A DNA stretch of 64,000 nucleotides from Filobacillus milosensis (lineage in GTDB: Bacteria > Bacillota > Bacilli > Bacillales > Alkalibacillaceae): contig NZ_SOPW01000002.1 of assembly GCF_004402015.1 (NCBI RefSeq), positions 62,001 through 126,000 on the forward strand, given 5' to 3'. Numbering within the stretch: the stretch's first letter is position 1; every line of letters begins with the position of its first letter. The notes under the pieces were generated by a model. It had not been told where the DNA came from and ran no database searches. It saw only the letters and a list, made by a program, of their open reading frames with translations. This document shows, piece after piece, positions 8,660 through 17,530 of this stretch. The translations under genes were made by a program, and so were the position numbers.

Positions 8660-9718
8660 ATGAAAGAACTACTTAAAAATTTAACCTCAATACACGGTCC
8701 ATGCGGGTTTGAAGAAGATGTGGCCAAATACATAACAAACCGACTTAAAGGTAGTGTCGATTCAATTGAGGTCGATGGTGTAGGTAACCTTATAGTTCGT
8801 AAAAAAGGACATCAAGACGGGCCAAACATTGTCGTTCCTGCTCACATGGATGAAATTGGTTTCATTATAAAGAAGATTGAAGAAAATGGGTTGCTTCGCT
8901 TCGAAAAATTAGGCGGACATGATGATCGAATTTTACTTTCACAACGTGTTCAAATTAACACGTCAAATGGACTACGTTCAGGGGTCATTGGTACAATCTC
9001 AGCACATATGAAGAAATTTGATGACCCTAATAAAGTAAGAACTCATCAACAGTTATATATTGATGTTGGCGCTTCAAACAAACAGGAAGTGATAGACTTT
9101 GGCATTAAAGTCGGCGATACAGTGACGTGGCAGCCTCATTTTGATGAATTATCAGAAAGCCGTATTGTAGGTAAAGCCTTTGATGACCGTGCTGGGTGTG
9201 CCGTACTAATACAAGCTTTAGAAGATTTAGATTCAAATGAATTTGCAGGTGAAATAATTGGAGTATTCTCTGTTCAAGAAGAAGTTGGACTAAGAGGTGC
9301 AAGAGTAGCGGGACATCAACTAGATGCAGACGTATCAATTGCATTAGATACAACGGCTGTTAGTGACACCACAGAAGAAATGATGGATCAAACACTAGCT
9401 TTAGGTGCTGGTACAGGCATTAAAGTATTAGATGTGAGTTTGATTGCGAATAAAAAAGTAAGAAATCATTTAGTAGAGCTTGCTGAAGCTAACAACATTA
9501 ACCACCAATTAGAAGTTTTCCCAGGTATCGGCACAGATGCAGGTGAATTGAGTTTAGCGAAGCATGGCATTCCTACTGGTGTACTTTCAATCCCTTCCAG
9601 GTATGCTCACTCATCCATTGAAGTTATTGATATGAATGACCTTGAAGCAACTAAAGATTTGTTAATTAGCTTTATTAAAAATGTGAAAAAAGCTGAAGAG
9701 TATAAATTCACGATTTAG
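8660..9718 (+). CDS. M42-family metalloaminopeptidase (YsdC/FrvX-like)
   Basis: Cytosolic di-zinc/cobalt aminopeptidase that forms tetrahedral dodecamers and trims short peptides; 352 aa is the family length. Ligands and catalytic residues are in place: PAHMDEIG (His62, Asp64), KAFDDRAGC (Asp175/176), SVQEEVG (Glu207/208), Asp230 in IALDTT, and the late His in RYAHSSIEV. ATG preceded by GGAGAGGAAG. Monocistronic with its own terminator. It is often annotated as endoglucanase M or glutamyl aminopeptidase; peptidase is the better-supported role. Confidence 0.92.
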   Translation: MKELLKNLTSIHGPCGFEEDVAKYITNRLKGSVDSIEVDGVGNLIVRKKGHQDGPNIVVPAHMDEIGFIIKKIEENGLLRFEKLGGHDDRILLSQRVQINTSNGLRSGVIGTISAHMKKFDDPNKVRTHQQLYIDVGASNKQEVIDFGIKVGDTVTWQPHFDELSESRIVGKAFDDRAGCAVLIQALEDLDSNEFAGEIIGVFSVQEEVGLRGARVAGHQLDADVSIALDTTAVSDTTEEMMDQTLALGAGTGIKVLDVSLIANKKVRNHLVELAEANNINHQLEVFPGIGTDAGELSLAKHGIPTGVLSIPSRYAHSSIEVIDMNDLEATKDLLISFIKNVKKAEEYKFTI

Positions 9719-9735
9719 TTCTAACGTTTAAGGGA

Positions 9736-9771
9736 ACACCTATGACATATTATGTTGTAGGTGATTTTTTT
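9736..9771 (+). terminator. Terminator of the M42 peptidase gene
   Basis: CACCTA...TAGGTG hairpin, extended by G-U pairs, followed by seven T residues. Confidence 0.8.
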
Positions 9772-9851
9772 AATAATCATTACATCTTATAAATGTTCAT
9801 ATATTATATATATAACAGTTTGTACAAGTTCATTAAGGGGAGCCTGGGAAT

Positions 9852-10601
9852 ATGAAAAACTCAACTAAGTTGGCAATATATAATGCTATAGCATTATTGT
9901 TAGTGATCTTAGTTAACTTTTTATCCAATTACCTACCAATCAATGGGCAGACTACCGGACAAATATCTAGTGAAATTAACGTCTTATTTACACCTGCAGG
10001 ATATGTATTTAGCATTTGGGGATTGATTTACTTATTGTTAGTGTTTTGGGTAATCGGTTTATTTTATAGCTCTGCTGGCAGGGATATTGCTAATCGAGTT
10101 AGTTATTTATTCGTGATCAACGCTTTTCTTAACATCGGTTGGATATTTTTCTTCCATTATGAGTATTTTGCATGGACGCTTTTAATTATGGTTGGGTTAC
10201 TCTTTAATTTAATTTATATCTATAACATTTTGAATGACCCTAACATCTCACGTATGTGGCAGATTCCTTTTTCGATTTATTTAGGATGGGTTACAATAGC
10301 CACGATTTTAAACGTAGGCATTGTACTTAAAACATTTGGCTACCAGCAATATATTTTATATGAACCCCTTTGGACGATCCTCTTGCTGATTATGTCTACA
10401 CTTTTAGCAATGTGGTTTGCAATAACGAAGAAAGACTTACTTTACCCCCTCGTCTTTGTCTGGGCTTTTATTGGTATAGCTGTTAAACGCATCGCTGAAT
10501 ATCCTGCTATTGGTTATACTGCTATAATCATGACGATTATTTTAGTCGTGTTCATTGTATACACTATATTTAAGAATAAAACGATTAAGATCGTATCTTA
10601 A
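9852..10601 (+). CDS. TspO/MBR-related tryptophan-rich membrane protein
   Basis: Integral membrane protein of 249 aa with about seven helices. The segment FTPAGYVFSIWGLIYLLLVF (~residues 45-65) matches the P-x-G-x-x-F-x-x-x-W-x-x-x-Y signature of the TspO/MBR fold, and Trp is frequent throughout (WIFFFHYEYFAW; WGLIY). It is longer than the classical five-helix TspO (~160 aa). TspO proteins bind porphyrins and related ligands, but ligand and role are not established for this long form. ATG with AAGGGGAG upstream; terminator shared with the convergent DUF1540 gene. Confidence 0.7.
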   Translation: MKNSTKLAIYNAIALLLVILVNFLSNYLPINGQTTGQISSEINVLFTPAGYVFSIWGLIYLLLVFWVIGLFYSSAGRDIANRVSYLFVINAFLNIGWIFFFHYEYFAWTLLIMVGLLFNLIYIYNILNDPNISRMWQIPFSIYLGWVTIATILNVGIVLKTFGYQQYILYEPLWTILLLIMSTLLAMWFAITKKDLLYPLVFVWAFIGIAVKRIAEYPAIGYTAIIMTIILVVFIVYTIFKNKTIKIVS

Positions 10602-10610
10602 AATAAACGG

Positions 10611-10645
10611 AAAAAGGGTAACCTAAAGCTCAGGTTACCCTTTAT
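10611..10645. terminator. Bidirectional terminator
   Basis: AAAGGGTAACCT/AGGTTACCCTTT 12-bp stem between the convergent TspO-like and DUF1540 genes. Confidence 0.85.
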
Positions 10646-10648
10646 TAC

Positions 10649-10804
10649 TTAATGCAGAGGTTCAAATGTTTTACAGTCAGTCTCTTCACTTTTTTCTGCT
10701 TCTTTACCTTTATGACTTACTACATAAATCGCATCAGCCACACATTTATTTCCTTCTTCCCAATACTGACAGTTCTTTACTTCACATAAAACATCTTGTG
10801 CCAA
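10649..10804 (-). CDS. DUF1540 cysteine-containing small protein
   Basis: A 51-residue protein matching the DUF1540 pattern: VLCEVKNCQYW (two Cys), GNKC, and a C-terminal ETDCKTFEP. The four conserved Cys suggest metal or disulphide binding. I choose a TTG start at 10804 because AAGGAGG lies nine bases upstream and the protein then begins with AQDVLCEV; a longer open frame to 10837 would place this ribosome site inside the gene. DUF1540 proteins are common in spore-formers; the function is unknown. Confidence 0.85.
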   Translation of the reverse strand: MAQDVLCEVKNCQYWEEGNKCVADAIYVVSHKGKEAEKSEETDCKTFEPLH

Positions 10805-10892
10805 AATAACACACCTCCTTGAGAATAGTGTTATCAAAATACTTAACGAAGATACTGGTTATAATTACGAAAAAATTACTAAAAAACAAACG

Positions 10893-10928
10893 CGAACACT
10901 TGTTCTTTTTGTGAGAAACATGTATACT
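10893..10928 (+). promoter_or_regulatory. SigA promoter with LexA-like box
   Basis: TTGTTC - 17 bp - TATACT upstream of the LAGLIDADG gene. The -35 lies within CGAACACTTGTTCT, which fits the Gram-positive LexA (DinR) consensus CGAACRNRYGTTYG except at two positions. SOS control is inferred. Confidence 0.55.
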
Positions 10929-10963
10929 TAATTTATAAAGTATTGAAAGGGGACGTCATAAAC

Positions 10964-11362
10964 ATGTTGAAGTCATGGGAAGCAGCTTACCTTGCAGGTA
11001 TGATTGACGGTGAGGGAACCATTTCATTTAAAAATAGAGACTCTAAAGGGAATCGAAATCCTATAATATCCATAAGTTCTAAAGACTTAAAAATGTTAGT
11101 TTACATTCAATCTATTTTGAATGGAAGTTTATCAAGTAAAAAAATCACAATAACTGGTGACTCTACTTACTTATATACACTTGAAATTAACATGAGGGAA
11201 TCTGTGTATGAAGCAATTAAACAAATTCAACAATTCTTGCATACAGACAAAAAGAAACAAGAAGTTGAAAAAGTATTGAATCAATTCAATCCAAAAATCA
11301 GATCGATTTTACCTCCGAAGAAAGCTCAGGGGGAAGAAATCATTTTGAAAAAAGCTTATTAA
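10964..11362 (+). CDS. Solo LAGLIDADG-type homing-endonuclease-like protein
   Basis: A 132-residue protein with a single N-terminal YLAGMIDGEGTI motif (~residues 9-20), the LAGLIDADG helix with its acidic catalytic end, followed by an alpha-beta-beta pattern. Single-motif proteins act as homodimers. It is not inside a recognisable intron or intein, so it is either a free-standing endonuclease or a domesticated DNA-binding relative. Start at ATG 10964; a TTG at 10943 overlaps the AAAGGGG ribosome site. A LexA-like box overlaps its promoter. Basic C-terminus (PPKKAQGEE). Confidence 0.8.
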   Translation: MLKSWEAAYLAGMIDGEGTISFKNRDSKGNRNPIISISSKDLKMLVYIQSILNGSLSSKKITITGDSTYLYTLEINMRESVYEAIKQIQQFLHTDKKKQEVEKVLNQFNPKIRSILPPKKAQGEEIILKKAY

Positions 11363-11401
11363 ACAGTTTGTAATTACTCATAAAAGTCTTTTGAAGTAAA
11401 T

Positions 11402-11452
11402 AGTAAATGAGCTACTTCCTTAAAAAAGGGGTAGCTCATTTACTTTATTTCA
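11402..11452 (+). terminator. Terminator of the LAGLIDADG gene
   Basis: Long stem AGTAAATGAGCTAC/GTAGCTCATTTACT followed by TTATTT. Confidence 0.9.
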
Positions 11453-11464
11453 CCTTCTAACCAA

Positions 11465-11500
11465 GCGGATAGGTTTAGATAACCGGCGGGTTAGATAGTT
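11465..11500. repeat. Two-unit 21-bp phased repeat (GCGGAT family)
   Basis: AGCGGATAG (core at 11465) and GGCGGGTTAG (core at 11486) are exactly 21 bp apart, immediately beyond the preceding terminator. They match the core word and spacing of the eight-unit array near 54 kb. Confidence 0.5.
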
Positions 11501-11536
11501 TGATCATTTTCTGAATTCTATAGTCGCTTATTCTAT

Positions 11537-11563
11537 ACAAGCTTATGTAAACTACATACACTA
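11537..11563 (+). promoter_or_regulatory. SigK-like (mother-cell) promoter
   Basis: AC - 16 bp - CATACACTA. The -10 matches the SigK consensus CATANNNTA at every fixed position; it lies ~34 bases before the start of the Arg-rich peptide gene. Confidence 0.5.
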
Positions 11564-11596
11564 TTAATGATTATTCTAATTTGGAGAGTGATATTT

Positions 11597-11734
11597 ATGT
11601 CATTTTATAGACGCCCCCATAGAGTCAACCCATTCTTTGGCTTCAGACCACGCAGAAGAGTCAGACCATTCTTTGGGTTTGGACCACGTCGCAGGTTTAG
11701 ACACCGAAACAGATTTAGAGGACCTTTTCTTTAG
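11597..11734 (+). CDS. Arg-rich 45-residue peptide, putative spore/mother-cell protein
   Basis: Short gene with TTGGAGAG upstream of the ATG. The peptide is highly basic (about 17 Arg in 45 residues) and aromatic, with an internal near-repeat: NPFFGFRPRRR followed by RPFFGFGPRRR. No Lys, Asp or Glu is present. I do not recognise a named family. The composition recalls small basic spore-coat or crust components and arginine-rich nucleic-acid binders. A SigK-like promoter upstream supports late mother-cell expression, which is inference. A hairpin follows the gene. Confidence 0.7.
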   Translation: MSFYRRPHRVNPFFGFRPRRRVRPFFGFGPRRRFRHRNRFRGPFL

Positions 11735-11789
11735 ATATTTCTATATAAAGTAAGTTTTATAACAACATATTTGAAAGAGAAAAATTTTT

Positions 11790-11842
11790 AAAAAAAGAAC
11801 CGAGGGATTAGTTCTGGAATAGCTCAGAAAACCCTCGGTTCT
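11790..11842. terminator. Hairpin terminator between the Arg-rich peptide and ssrA
   Basis: AGAACCGAGGG/CCCTCGGTTCT 11-bp stem. It has a T-run on the minus strand and a weaker one on the plus strand, so it can serve both directions. Confidence 0.75.
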
Positions 11843-11934
11843 GTAATGTTTATTTAGTAAACGCTATTAAATATTACCTCTATTCACCATAAATAATTTA
11901 CTTTTTACATACTATAAGCGTATAAATAAACAAA

Positions 11935-11977
11935 CTAAAAAAGCATAAGCTTACAGTTTTCTGCAAACTCATGCTTT
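11935..11977 (-). terminator. Terminator of ssrA
   Basis: AAAGCATGAGTTTGCAG/CTGTAAGCTTATGCTTT imperfect stem followed by T6 on the minus strand, ~35 bases after the tmRNA 3' end. Confidence 0.8.
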
Positions 11978-12009
11978 AACTTACATTTAATGGTATTATT
12001 CCCAATAAA

Positions 12010-12366
12010 TGGAGACGGCGGGAGTCGAACCCGCGTCCAAGGATATCGGCACTCAAGCTTCTACGAGCGTATTCGGTATATTATCATTCACCGACTCTTC
12101 AGCCTACCGACAGGCTTCCGAGTGGCTAGTCTGATTAGTCTCTTCTGAAGACCTCAGACGGTGGCCTTCAGCGTAGCCCGCTTAGTTTGAGACCCTTCTA
12201 TCTGCCACACGGGCGATGGCAGGAAGGATCCTGTAGTATCTGCTTACGCAGCTACAGCGAAATCGTTTTGTTTGCCAGTTATTATAAACTGAATGACGTT
12301 TAACGAGTCGTCACCTCGGCTCGCTACTTAAGCTCGACCTATCCCTGTCGAATCCGGAACGTCCCC
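12010..12366 (-). ncRNA. ssrA: Transfer-messenger RNA (tmRNA)
   Basis: 357-nt tmRNA that rescues stalled ribosomes with SmpB. The 5' end GGGGACG pairs with the 3' CGTCTCC acceptor strand, the T arm is GGTTCGACTCCC, and the 5' domain has the conserved CGGATTCGACAGGGAT. The 3' CCA is not encoded (TTT follows the discriminator A). The tag reading frame is at 12276-12244 and encodes GKQNDFAVAA then a stop, so the added tag is A-GKQNDFAVAA (11 residues), ending in the AVAA degron. This is shorter than the 15-residue tag I recall for B. subtilis and resembles the staphylococcal form. Located downstream of smpB as in other Bacilli. Confidence 0.97.
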
Positions 12367-12440
12367 GGATAAATAACAACTATTCGTTTGTATTACTTAT
12401 TATAACACGCGTTGTTGCGAATGAAAATGGAAATACTTGC

Positions 12441-12902
12441 TTAGTAATTATCTTTTAATGCGCGTTCCACATCACGTTTCATCGCTTTTTGTTTCAAGTC
12501 TTCACGTTTATCATACTTCTTCTTACCTTTACCTAATCCAATCAATACTTTAGCCACACCGTTTTTAATATATATTTTTAACGGAACTAAAGAATAGCCT
12601 TTCTGTTGCGTTTGGCCAATCAGTTTATTGATTTCTTTTTTATGAAGTAACAGTTTTCTTGCACGTGTTGGTTCATGATTGAACTGATTACCTTGCTCAT
12701 AAGGCGATATATGCAAATTGTGAATATAAGCTTCCCCTTTTGATATTCGGGCAAAAGAATCCTTTAAGTTTACACGGGCAGCACGAATGGATTTAATCTC
12801 TGTTCCTTTTAGCACCATTCCCGCTTCATACGTTTCTTCTATAAAAAAGTCATGACTTGCTTTACGATTAGTCGCAATGGCATTCGAACCTTTTTTCGCC
12901 AT
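12441..12902 (-). CDS. smpB: tmRNA-binding protein SmpB
   Basis: Small basic OB-fold protein (153 aa) that binds the tRNA-like domain of tmRNA and carries it to stalled ribosomes. Recognised by the N-terminal [17 protein letters not shown], the central [17 protein letters not shown] and the C-terminal decoding tail [17 protein letters not shown] with GGAGGAAG upstream. It lies 75 bases upstream of ssrA on the same strand. Upstream, the usual neighbour rnr is separated by a gene on the opposite strand, so smpB must have its own promoter here. Confidence 0.97.
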   Translation of the reverse strand: MAKKGSNAIATNRKASHDFFIEETYEAGMVLKGTEIKSIRAARVNLKDSFARISKGEAYIHNLHISPYEQGNQFNHEPTRARKLLLHKKEINKLIGQTQQKGYSLVPLKIYIKNGVAKVLIGLGKGKKKYDKREDLKQKAMKRDVERALKDNY

Positions 12903-13037
12903 TTCTCTTCCTCCTCACTGCATAACGTTATTTTACCAAAAAGATTGAACGTTTAAAACTAATCACTTTAATAGACATTAAGAAATATTTTATGGCACTA
13001 TAATTAATTAGAGTACATATAAAAAGGGGAGCCTTCT

Positions 13038-13901
13038 ATGATTGATACTATTCAAATTCGTCCTTTAACTATAGATGATTATGACATCTTAAAAGATATG
13101 CATACGGGTATTGAAGATGATTATGTTGTTCGTATTTTTGAACGTTTAGTCACAAGTGAAGAGCACAAGATTTTCGGTTTGTTTGATGACGGGCAACTTG
13201 TTTCTGTGTCAGGCTATACGATTTTTGCCGACCATTATGCCATGCTTGGTCGTTGGAGAAGTGATTTACGTTACCAAGGCAAAGGCTATGCAACAAAAAT
13301 CGTTCAATATATCATGGATGAATTAAAGCAGAATGAACAAATTAAGTGGATTGGGGCTAATACTCAGAGAACTAATTTCCCGGCGTTAAGAGTATTGGAA
13401 AAATTGAAGCTTCCTATGCTGAAAGCTCTCCACGCCTCTACCTTAATTGATTCTAACAACCTAAACTATGCTTCTGGTGAGAAATGGGAAGCTGTTACCT
13501 CGTTAGAAGAGAAACGCTCTATTGTTCAACAGATCGAAAATGATCCAGATGTTATTTTCCCTTACCAATGTTATTACCCATTCCCAGCTTCCCCTACGCT
13601 TTTCAAGGATGAAGAAATAAAAGATTGGTATTTCTTTAGGAATCCTGAAAATAACCGTTTTGTGATTATGAATTTTGACCAAAAAAAATATAGTTACATG
13701 CATGTCATTTATCTATGGGATGATGTATTTGAACAACCTGGGTTATGGGAAACGATTTTAGAAACTTATAAAGAGTTTCAACAGAATTATGGAGATGACA
13801 CTAAAATTTGGATTGATCTGACTGATGAATCAAGACAGAAGACTAATGAAGACGCTTTTGAATTTCAAGATGCTTGGATTTTACATGGCAAGTGGAAATA
13901 G
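13038..13901 (+). CDS. GNAT-family N-acetyltransferase
   Basis: 287-aa protein with an N-terminal GNAT domain (~1-140). Acetyl-CoA-binding motif A is visible as RSDLRYQGKGYATKIV (R/Q-x-x-G-x-G), followed by the NFPALRVLEKLKL helix of motif B. The C-terminal half (~150-287) is rich in aromatic and acidic residues and is not a domain I recognise. ATG with AAAGGGGAG upstream. It sits alone on the plus strand between smpB and rnr, two genes that are normally adjacent, which marks it as an insertion. Substrate unknown. Confidence 0.8.
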   Translation: MIDTIQIRPLTIDDYDILKDMHTGIEDDYVVRIFERLVTSEEHKIFGLFDDGQLVSVSGYTIFADHYAMLGRWRSDLRYQGKGYATKIVQYIMDELKQNEQIKWIGANTQRTNFPALRVLEKLKLPMLKALHASTLIDSNNLNYASGEKWEAVTSLEEKRSIVQQIENDPDVIFPYQCYYPFPASPTLFKDEEIKDWYFFRNPENNRFVIMNFDQKKYSYMHVIYLWDDVFEQPGLWETILETYKEFQQNYGDDTKIWIDLTDESRQKTNEDAFEFQDAWILHGKWK

Positions 13902-13905
13902 TCAA

Positions 13906-13936
13906 TTACGCGTAAACAGAATATTTTACGCATAAA
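13906..13936. repeat. Two-unit 20-bp phased repeat (TTACGCRTAAA)
   Basis: TTACGCGTAAA and TTACGCATAAA start exactly 20 bp apart, between the GNAT stop codon and the shared terminator. This follows the rule of the larger arrays but with only two copies, so chance is possible. Confidence 0.35.
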
Positions 13937-13953
13937 AGCCCCAACAAACATAT

Positions 13954-13992
13954 CAAACGCCACAACCCTATTAGGGTTATGGCGTTATTTTT
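13954..13992. terminator. Bidirectional terminator between GNAT gene and rnr
   Basis: AACGCCACAACCCTA/TAGGGTTATGGCGTT stem of 15 positions with one mismatch, followed by ATTTTT on the plus strand. Confidence 0.85.
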
Positions 13993-16198
13993 ATTTCTTC
14001 TTTGGTTTCTTATTTAATTTTTTTGCTTTAAGAACTTTTTTCGTTTCTTGCTCATTATCTTCCTCTTGTGAATCCATGTCGGCAATTTCAAAGTCAATGA
14101 CGCGCTCTTCAATATTTGTACCAATTACGCGCACTCGAACTTCATCACCGATTCGGTAAACGTGACCTGTGCGTTCACCAATCATGGCATGATGTTTATC
14201 GTCATAATGGTAGTAATCATCCGTTAGGTGACTGACATGGACTAAACCTTCAATCGTATTCGGTAATTCAACGAACATTCCGAAGTTGGTGATTGAACTG
14301 ATGATTCCGTCAAATTCTTCACCAATTTTATTACTCATAAACTGGGCTTTTTTCAGATCATCTGTTTCACGTTCCGCATCGATCGAGCGGCGCTCCATTT
14401 CAGATGTATGTCGTCCAATATCAGGGAGTTTACTGTCCCAACGTTTTTGTGTTTCTTCACTAATATCACTTTCGATTAAATACGTTCGAATCAAACGGTG
14501 AACGATTAAATCTGGGTAACGACGTATTGGTGACGTAAAGTGTGTATAGAACTTCGTTGCCAATCCAAAGTGCCCAACACTCTCAGGTGCATATCGTGCT
14601 TTTTGCATCGAACGAAGCATAAGCTTCGATACAATTAAGTCCTCTTTACTGCCACGAATTTCTTCTAACACGCCTTGTAATGCTTTAGGATGAACATCGT
14701 CTAGCGTTCCTTTAATTTGATAACCTAAGTTAGCAATAAACTCAAAGAACGTTTGAAGTTTTGCAGGGTCTGGGTCTTCGTGAATACGGTGAATAAATGG
14801 TACGTCCATCCAATGGAAATGTTGCGCCACTGTTTCGTTGGCAGCTAACATAAAGTCCTCAATGATGCGCTCTGCTTCTCCGCGCTCACGTAGCACAACA
14901 TCAGTCGGCTCCCCTTGATCATCAACGAGTACTTCCGCTTCCTTAAAATCAAAATCAATCGCACCACGAGCCATACGTTTCTTTCTTAAGATGTTAGCTA
15001 ATTCCTTCATGTCATGAAACATTGGAACAAGTGGCTCGTATCGTTTATTTAGTTCTTCATCGTCATTCAAAATTGCATTAACATCCACATACGTCATACG
15101 TTCTGTCGTATTAATCACAGCTGGGAAAATCTCATGACTTACCACATCACCACTTGAGTCGATTTCCATTTCACAACTTAATGTTAAGCGGTCAACTTGT
15201 GGATTTAATGAACAGATACCATTTGATAAACGGTGCGGAATCATAGGTACAACTCGGTCTGTTAAATAAGTACTTGTACTACGTTCAAACGCTTCTTTAT
15301 CAATCGGTGAACCTTCTTTTACATAATATGAAACATCGGCAATATAAACGCCTAATAAATAGTTGCCGTTGTCTAATTTTACAACTCGAACAGCATCATC
15401 CAAATCTTTCGCATCTGCACCATCAATCGTAACGATCTGTTCTTTTCGTAAATCACGACGGCCTTCAATTTCTTTTGGATCAATTTCATCTGGAACGTCA
15501 TTGGCTTGTTGTAGAGTTTCGGGATCAAATTCCGCTTTAATACCATGCTTATGAATAATCGATAATATGTCAATGCCTGGGTCATTTTTATGCCCTAAAA
15601 TATTAATAACTTGTCCTTCAGCACTCTTACGGCCTTCAGGGTATTCAGTAATTTCAACAATTACTTTATGACCATCTACTGCGCCACCTGAATTCCCTTC
15701 ACGAATAAAGATATCATTCGGAATTCGTTTATCATCCGCAATAACAAAACCAAAGCGGCCATTGTCTTGGTAAGTTCCTACAACCGGGGCATTATTTCTC
15801 TCGACAATTCTTACAACAGTTCCCTCAGGGCGATTCCCTGCAACTGAGTCTGTTTCGATACGAACTAAGACTGTATCTCCATTCATCGCAGTCATTAAAT
15901 CCGATTGATGGATATAGATATCATTCTGCTCTTCATCATCAGGTATTAAAAATGCGAACCCTTTTGAATGCATTTGTATTCGACCACGAATCAGATTCAT
16001 TTTTTCAGGTAAACCGTAACGGTTCTTTCTGTTTCTAACTAGCATACCTTCATTTTCTAATTCATTTAATGATTTCATTAAAACAGAAACTTCATCACTT
16101 TCATTCATCTCAAATTCTTCTTGTAAATCCCTAACCTTCATCGGTCGAGTTGCTTCTTCATTAAAAAATTTCATTAACTGTTGCTTAAGTTCTTCCAT
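13991..16198 (-). CDS. rnr: Ribonuclease R
   Basis: Processive 3'-5' exoribonuclease that degrades structured RNA and works with tmRNA-SmpB in clearing defective mRNA. Domains in order: winged-helix N-terminus (~1-65), cold-shock OB domains (~70-220), catalytic RNB domain with the acidic cluster [12 protein letters not shown] (~265-276), S1 domain (~625-705; [20 protein letters not shown]) and a Lys-rich tail ([10 protein letters not shown]). Start at ATG 16198 because GAGGTGA precedes it; the open frame extends four codons upstream to a GTG. It lies directly downstream of the esterase gene, and the next gene on this strand is smpB, 1.1 kb away. Confidence 0.96.
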   Translation of the reverse strand: MEELKQQLMKFFNEEATRPMKVRDLQEEFEMNESDEVSVLMKSLNELENEGMLVRNRKNRYGLPEKMNLIRGRIQMHSKGFAFLIPDDEEQNDIYIHQSDLMTAMNGDTVLVRIETDSVAGNRPEGTVVRIVERNNAPVVGTYQDNGRFGFVIADDKRIPNDIFIREGNSGGAVDGHKVIVEITEYPEGRKSAEGQVINILGHKNDPGIDILSIIHKHGIKAEFDPETLQQANDVPDEIDPKEIEGRRDLRKEQIVTIDGADAKDLDDAVRVVKLDNGNYLLGVYIADVSYYVKEGSPIDKEAFERSTSTYLTDRVVPMIPHRLSNGICSLNPQVDRLTLSCEMEIDSSGDVVSHEIFPAVINTTERMTYVDVNAILNDDEELNKRYEPLVPMFHDMKELANILRKKRMARGAIDFDFKEAEVLVDDQGEPTDVVLRERGEAERIIEDFMLAANETVAQHFHWMDVPFIHRIHEDPDPAKLQTFFEFIANLGYQIKGTLDDVHPKALQGVLEEIRGSKEDLIVSKLMLRSMQKARYAPESVGHFGLATKFYTHFTSPIRRYPDLIVHRLIRTYLIESDISEETQKRWDSKLPDIGRHTSEMERRSIDAERETDDLKKAQFMSNKIGEEFDGIISSITNFGMFVELPNTIEGLVHVSHLTDDYYHYDDKHHAMIGERTGHVYRIGDEVRVRVIGTNIEERVIDFEIADMDSQEEDNEQETKKVLKAKKLNKKPKKK

Positions 16199-16220
16199 TA
16201 TTATCGTCACCTCATTTCTA

Positions 16221-16967
16221 CTATTTCGACCAATCCAAGCTTTCTAAAAAGTTGTATACATCTTCATGTACCTTCTCTTTGTAGTCACTTAGAGTAATAA
16301 CATGTGGAGCACCTTCATACCATTTGATGTCTTTTTCATCTGCTTCTACATTGTCATAGATGTAATTGGCACTATCCTTATTAATCATCTCATCTTCTTC
16401 GGCTTGTAAAACAAGTGTTGGTGCATAAATATGATCTACTTGATCATGAACTTCCTTAATTAAATCACTTAATGTTTCGAAAGTTTCTTCAGAATTTTCC
16501 ATGATGTCATCAATCTCTTGTTTAATTTGGTCTTCTTCTTTCTTTTCTAATTGCTTATATTCTTTGGCAAATTGACGAAAACCTTGCGTTAATTCCTCAA
16601 CATTATCAAAAAACATTGGCGAACAAATCGGCACAACACCTTTGACCGGCTTTTCATAGGCTAACCGTAATGCTAAAACACCGCCTAAGGATAGACCTGC
16701 GACTGCAATTTCGTCATATCCTTTATCTTTTAGATGATTATAGCCATCTAAAGCATCCTTCCACCAATCTTTCGCATTAGATTTAACTAACTCTTCTGGT
16801 GGTTCGCCATGTCCTTTATAGATAGGAGCATGTGATGTGTAGCCCTTTTTTTCTAAATAACGCCCTAGCATACGAACGTCTGCAGAATGTCCTGTGAATC
16901 CATGTAATAGTAGTACTGCTCGGTCCCCTGCTTCAAATGTAAATGGTTGTGGTTGTTTAATTTGCAT
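16221..16967 (-). CDS. est: Carboxylesterase, Est30/YvaK type
   Basis: Soluble alpha/beta-hydrolase of 248 aa, the length of Geobacillus Est30. Visible elements: oxyanion loop [12 protein letters not shown] (~residue 22), nucleophile elbow AGLSLGG (Ser ~94), acid LQAEEDE (~191) and catalytic His in GAPHVITL (~223). It hydrolyses short-chain acyl esters; the physiological substrate is unclear. Start at ATG 16967 with GGAAGGAGA just upstream; an open-frame GTG at 16988 is less likely. It sits between secG and rnr, as in B. subtilis, 22 bases from rnr, suggesting co-transcription. Confidence 0.92.
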   Translation of the reverse strand: MQIKQPQPFTFEAGDRAVLLLHGFTGHSADVRMLGRYLEKKGYTSHAPIYKGHGEPPEELVKSNAKDWWKDALDGYNHLKDKGYDEIAVAGLSLGGVLALRLAYEKPVKGVVPICSPMFFDNVEELTQGFRQFAKEYKQLEKKEEDQIKQEIDDIMENSEETFETLSDLIKEVHDQVDHIYAPTLVLQAEEDEMINKDSANYIYDNVEADEKDIKWYEGAPHVITLSDYKEKVHEDVYNFLESLDWSK

Positions 16968-17052
16968 TTTTATCTCCTTCCAGAACACTTCTAAAATTAA
17001 TTTTTCCCTGTTTTATGTATTACTAATCATTTCCACTGCAATTTCACATAAA

Positions 17053-17081
17053 AAAACAGTAAGTTTATCACTTACTGTTTT
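17053..17081 (-). terminator. Terminator of secG
   Basis: AAAACAGTAAGT/ACTTACTGTTTT perfect stem with T-run, located between secG and the esterase gene, so the esterase-rnr unit probably has its own promoter or depends on read-through. Confidence 0.85.
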
Positions 17082-17098
17082 AACAGCTAATTTATATC

Positions 17099-17332
17099 TT
17101 ACTGAAGAATGTAACCTAATAAAAACGTAATAACCATAAAAGCAATACCAAAGATAATTGTTAGACGGTGTAATACGCCATCAATTCCTCGTGCTTTTTG
17201 TTTACCAAATAGTTGCTCAGCACCACCTGAAATCGCTCCAGATAATCCTGCACTTTTACCTGCTTGTAGTAAAACTACTGTAATTAATCCAATTGTAACG
17301 ATAAATAATAGCGTCACTAAAACTCCATACAT
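17099..17332 (-). CDS. secG: Protein translocase subunit SecG
   Basis: 77-aa accessory subunit of the SecYEG translocon. Two membrane helices (~2-22 and ~53-75) flank the conserved cytoplasmic loop with [27 protein letters not shown] lies ten bases before the ATG. The phased TTAGTGGCC array lies upstream of it. Confidence 0.95.
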   Translation of the reverse strand: MYGVLVTLLFIVTIGLITVVLLQAGKSAGLSGAISGGAEQLFGKQKARGIDGVLHRLTIIFGIAFMVITFLLGYILQ

Positions 17333-17428
17333 AGTTCATTGACCTCCTAGTTCATACGCACAAATCCATAACAATAATGTAGCATAATTTGGGGTGTTTG
17401 CGCAAGGTTATTTTCACTTATAAATGAA

Positions 17429-17523
17429 TTAGTGGCCAATACTAAAAATTTAGTGGCCGATAATCGTGATTAGTGTTCGATTCCAGTAAAGTAGTGGCCG
17501 ATTAATCCGATTAGTGGCCAATA
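17429..17523. repeat. Phased intergenic array A, core TTAGTGGCC, five units
   Basis: Cores start at 17429, 17450, 17470, 17491 and 17511, spacings 21, 20, 21, 20 bp. The core is TTAGTGGCCRATA (one unit TTAGTGTTCGATT); the filler between cores is unrelated. It lies just beyond the terminator of the symporter gene and upstream of secG. The same word recurs at 56.4 kb. Confidence 0.85.
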
Positions 17524-17530
17524 ATTTAAA

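Noticed and set aside
15363-15585. Several 60-70 codon frames inside rnr and other long genes
   Set aside because: Shadow frames opposite or out of phase with well-recognised genes, without ribosome sites.
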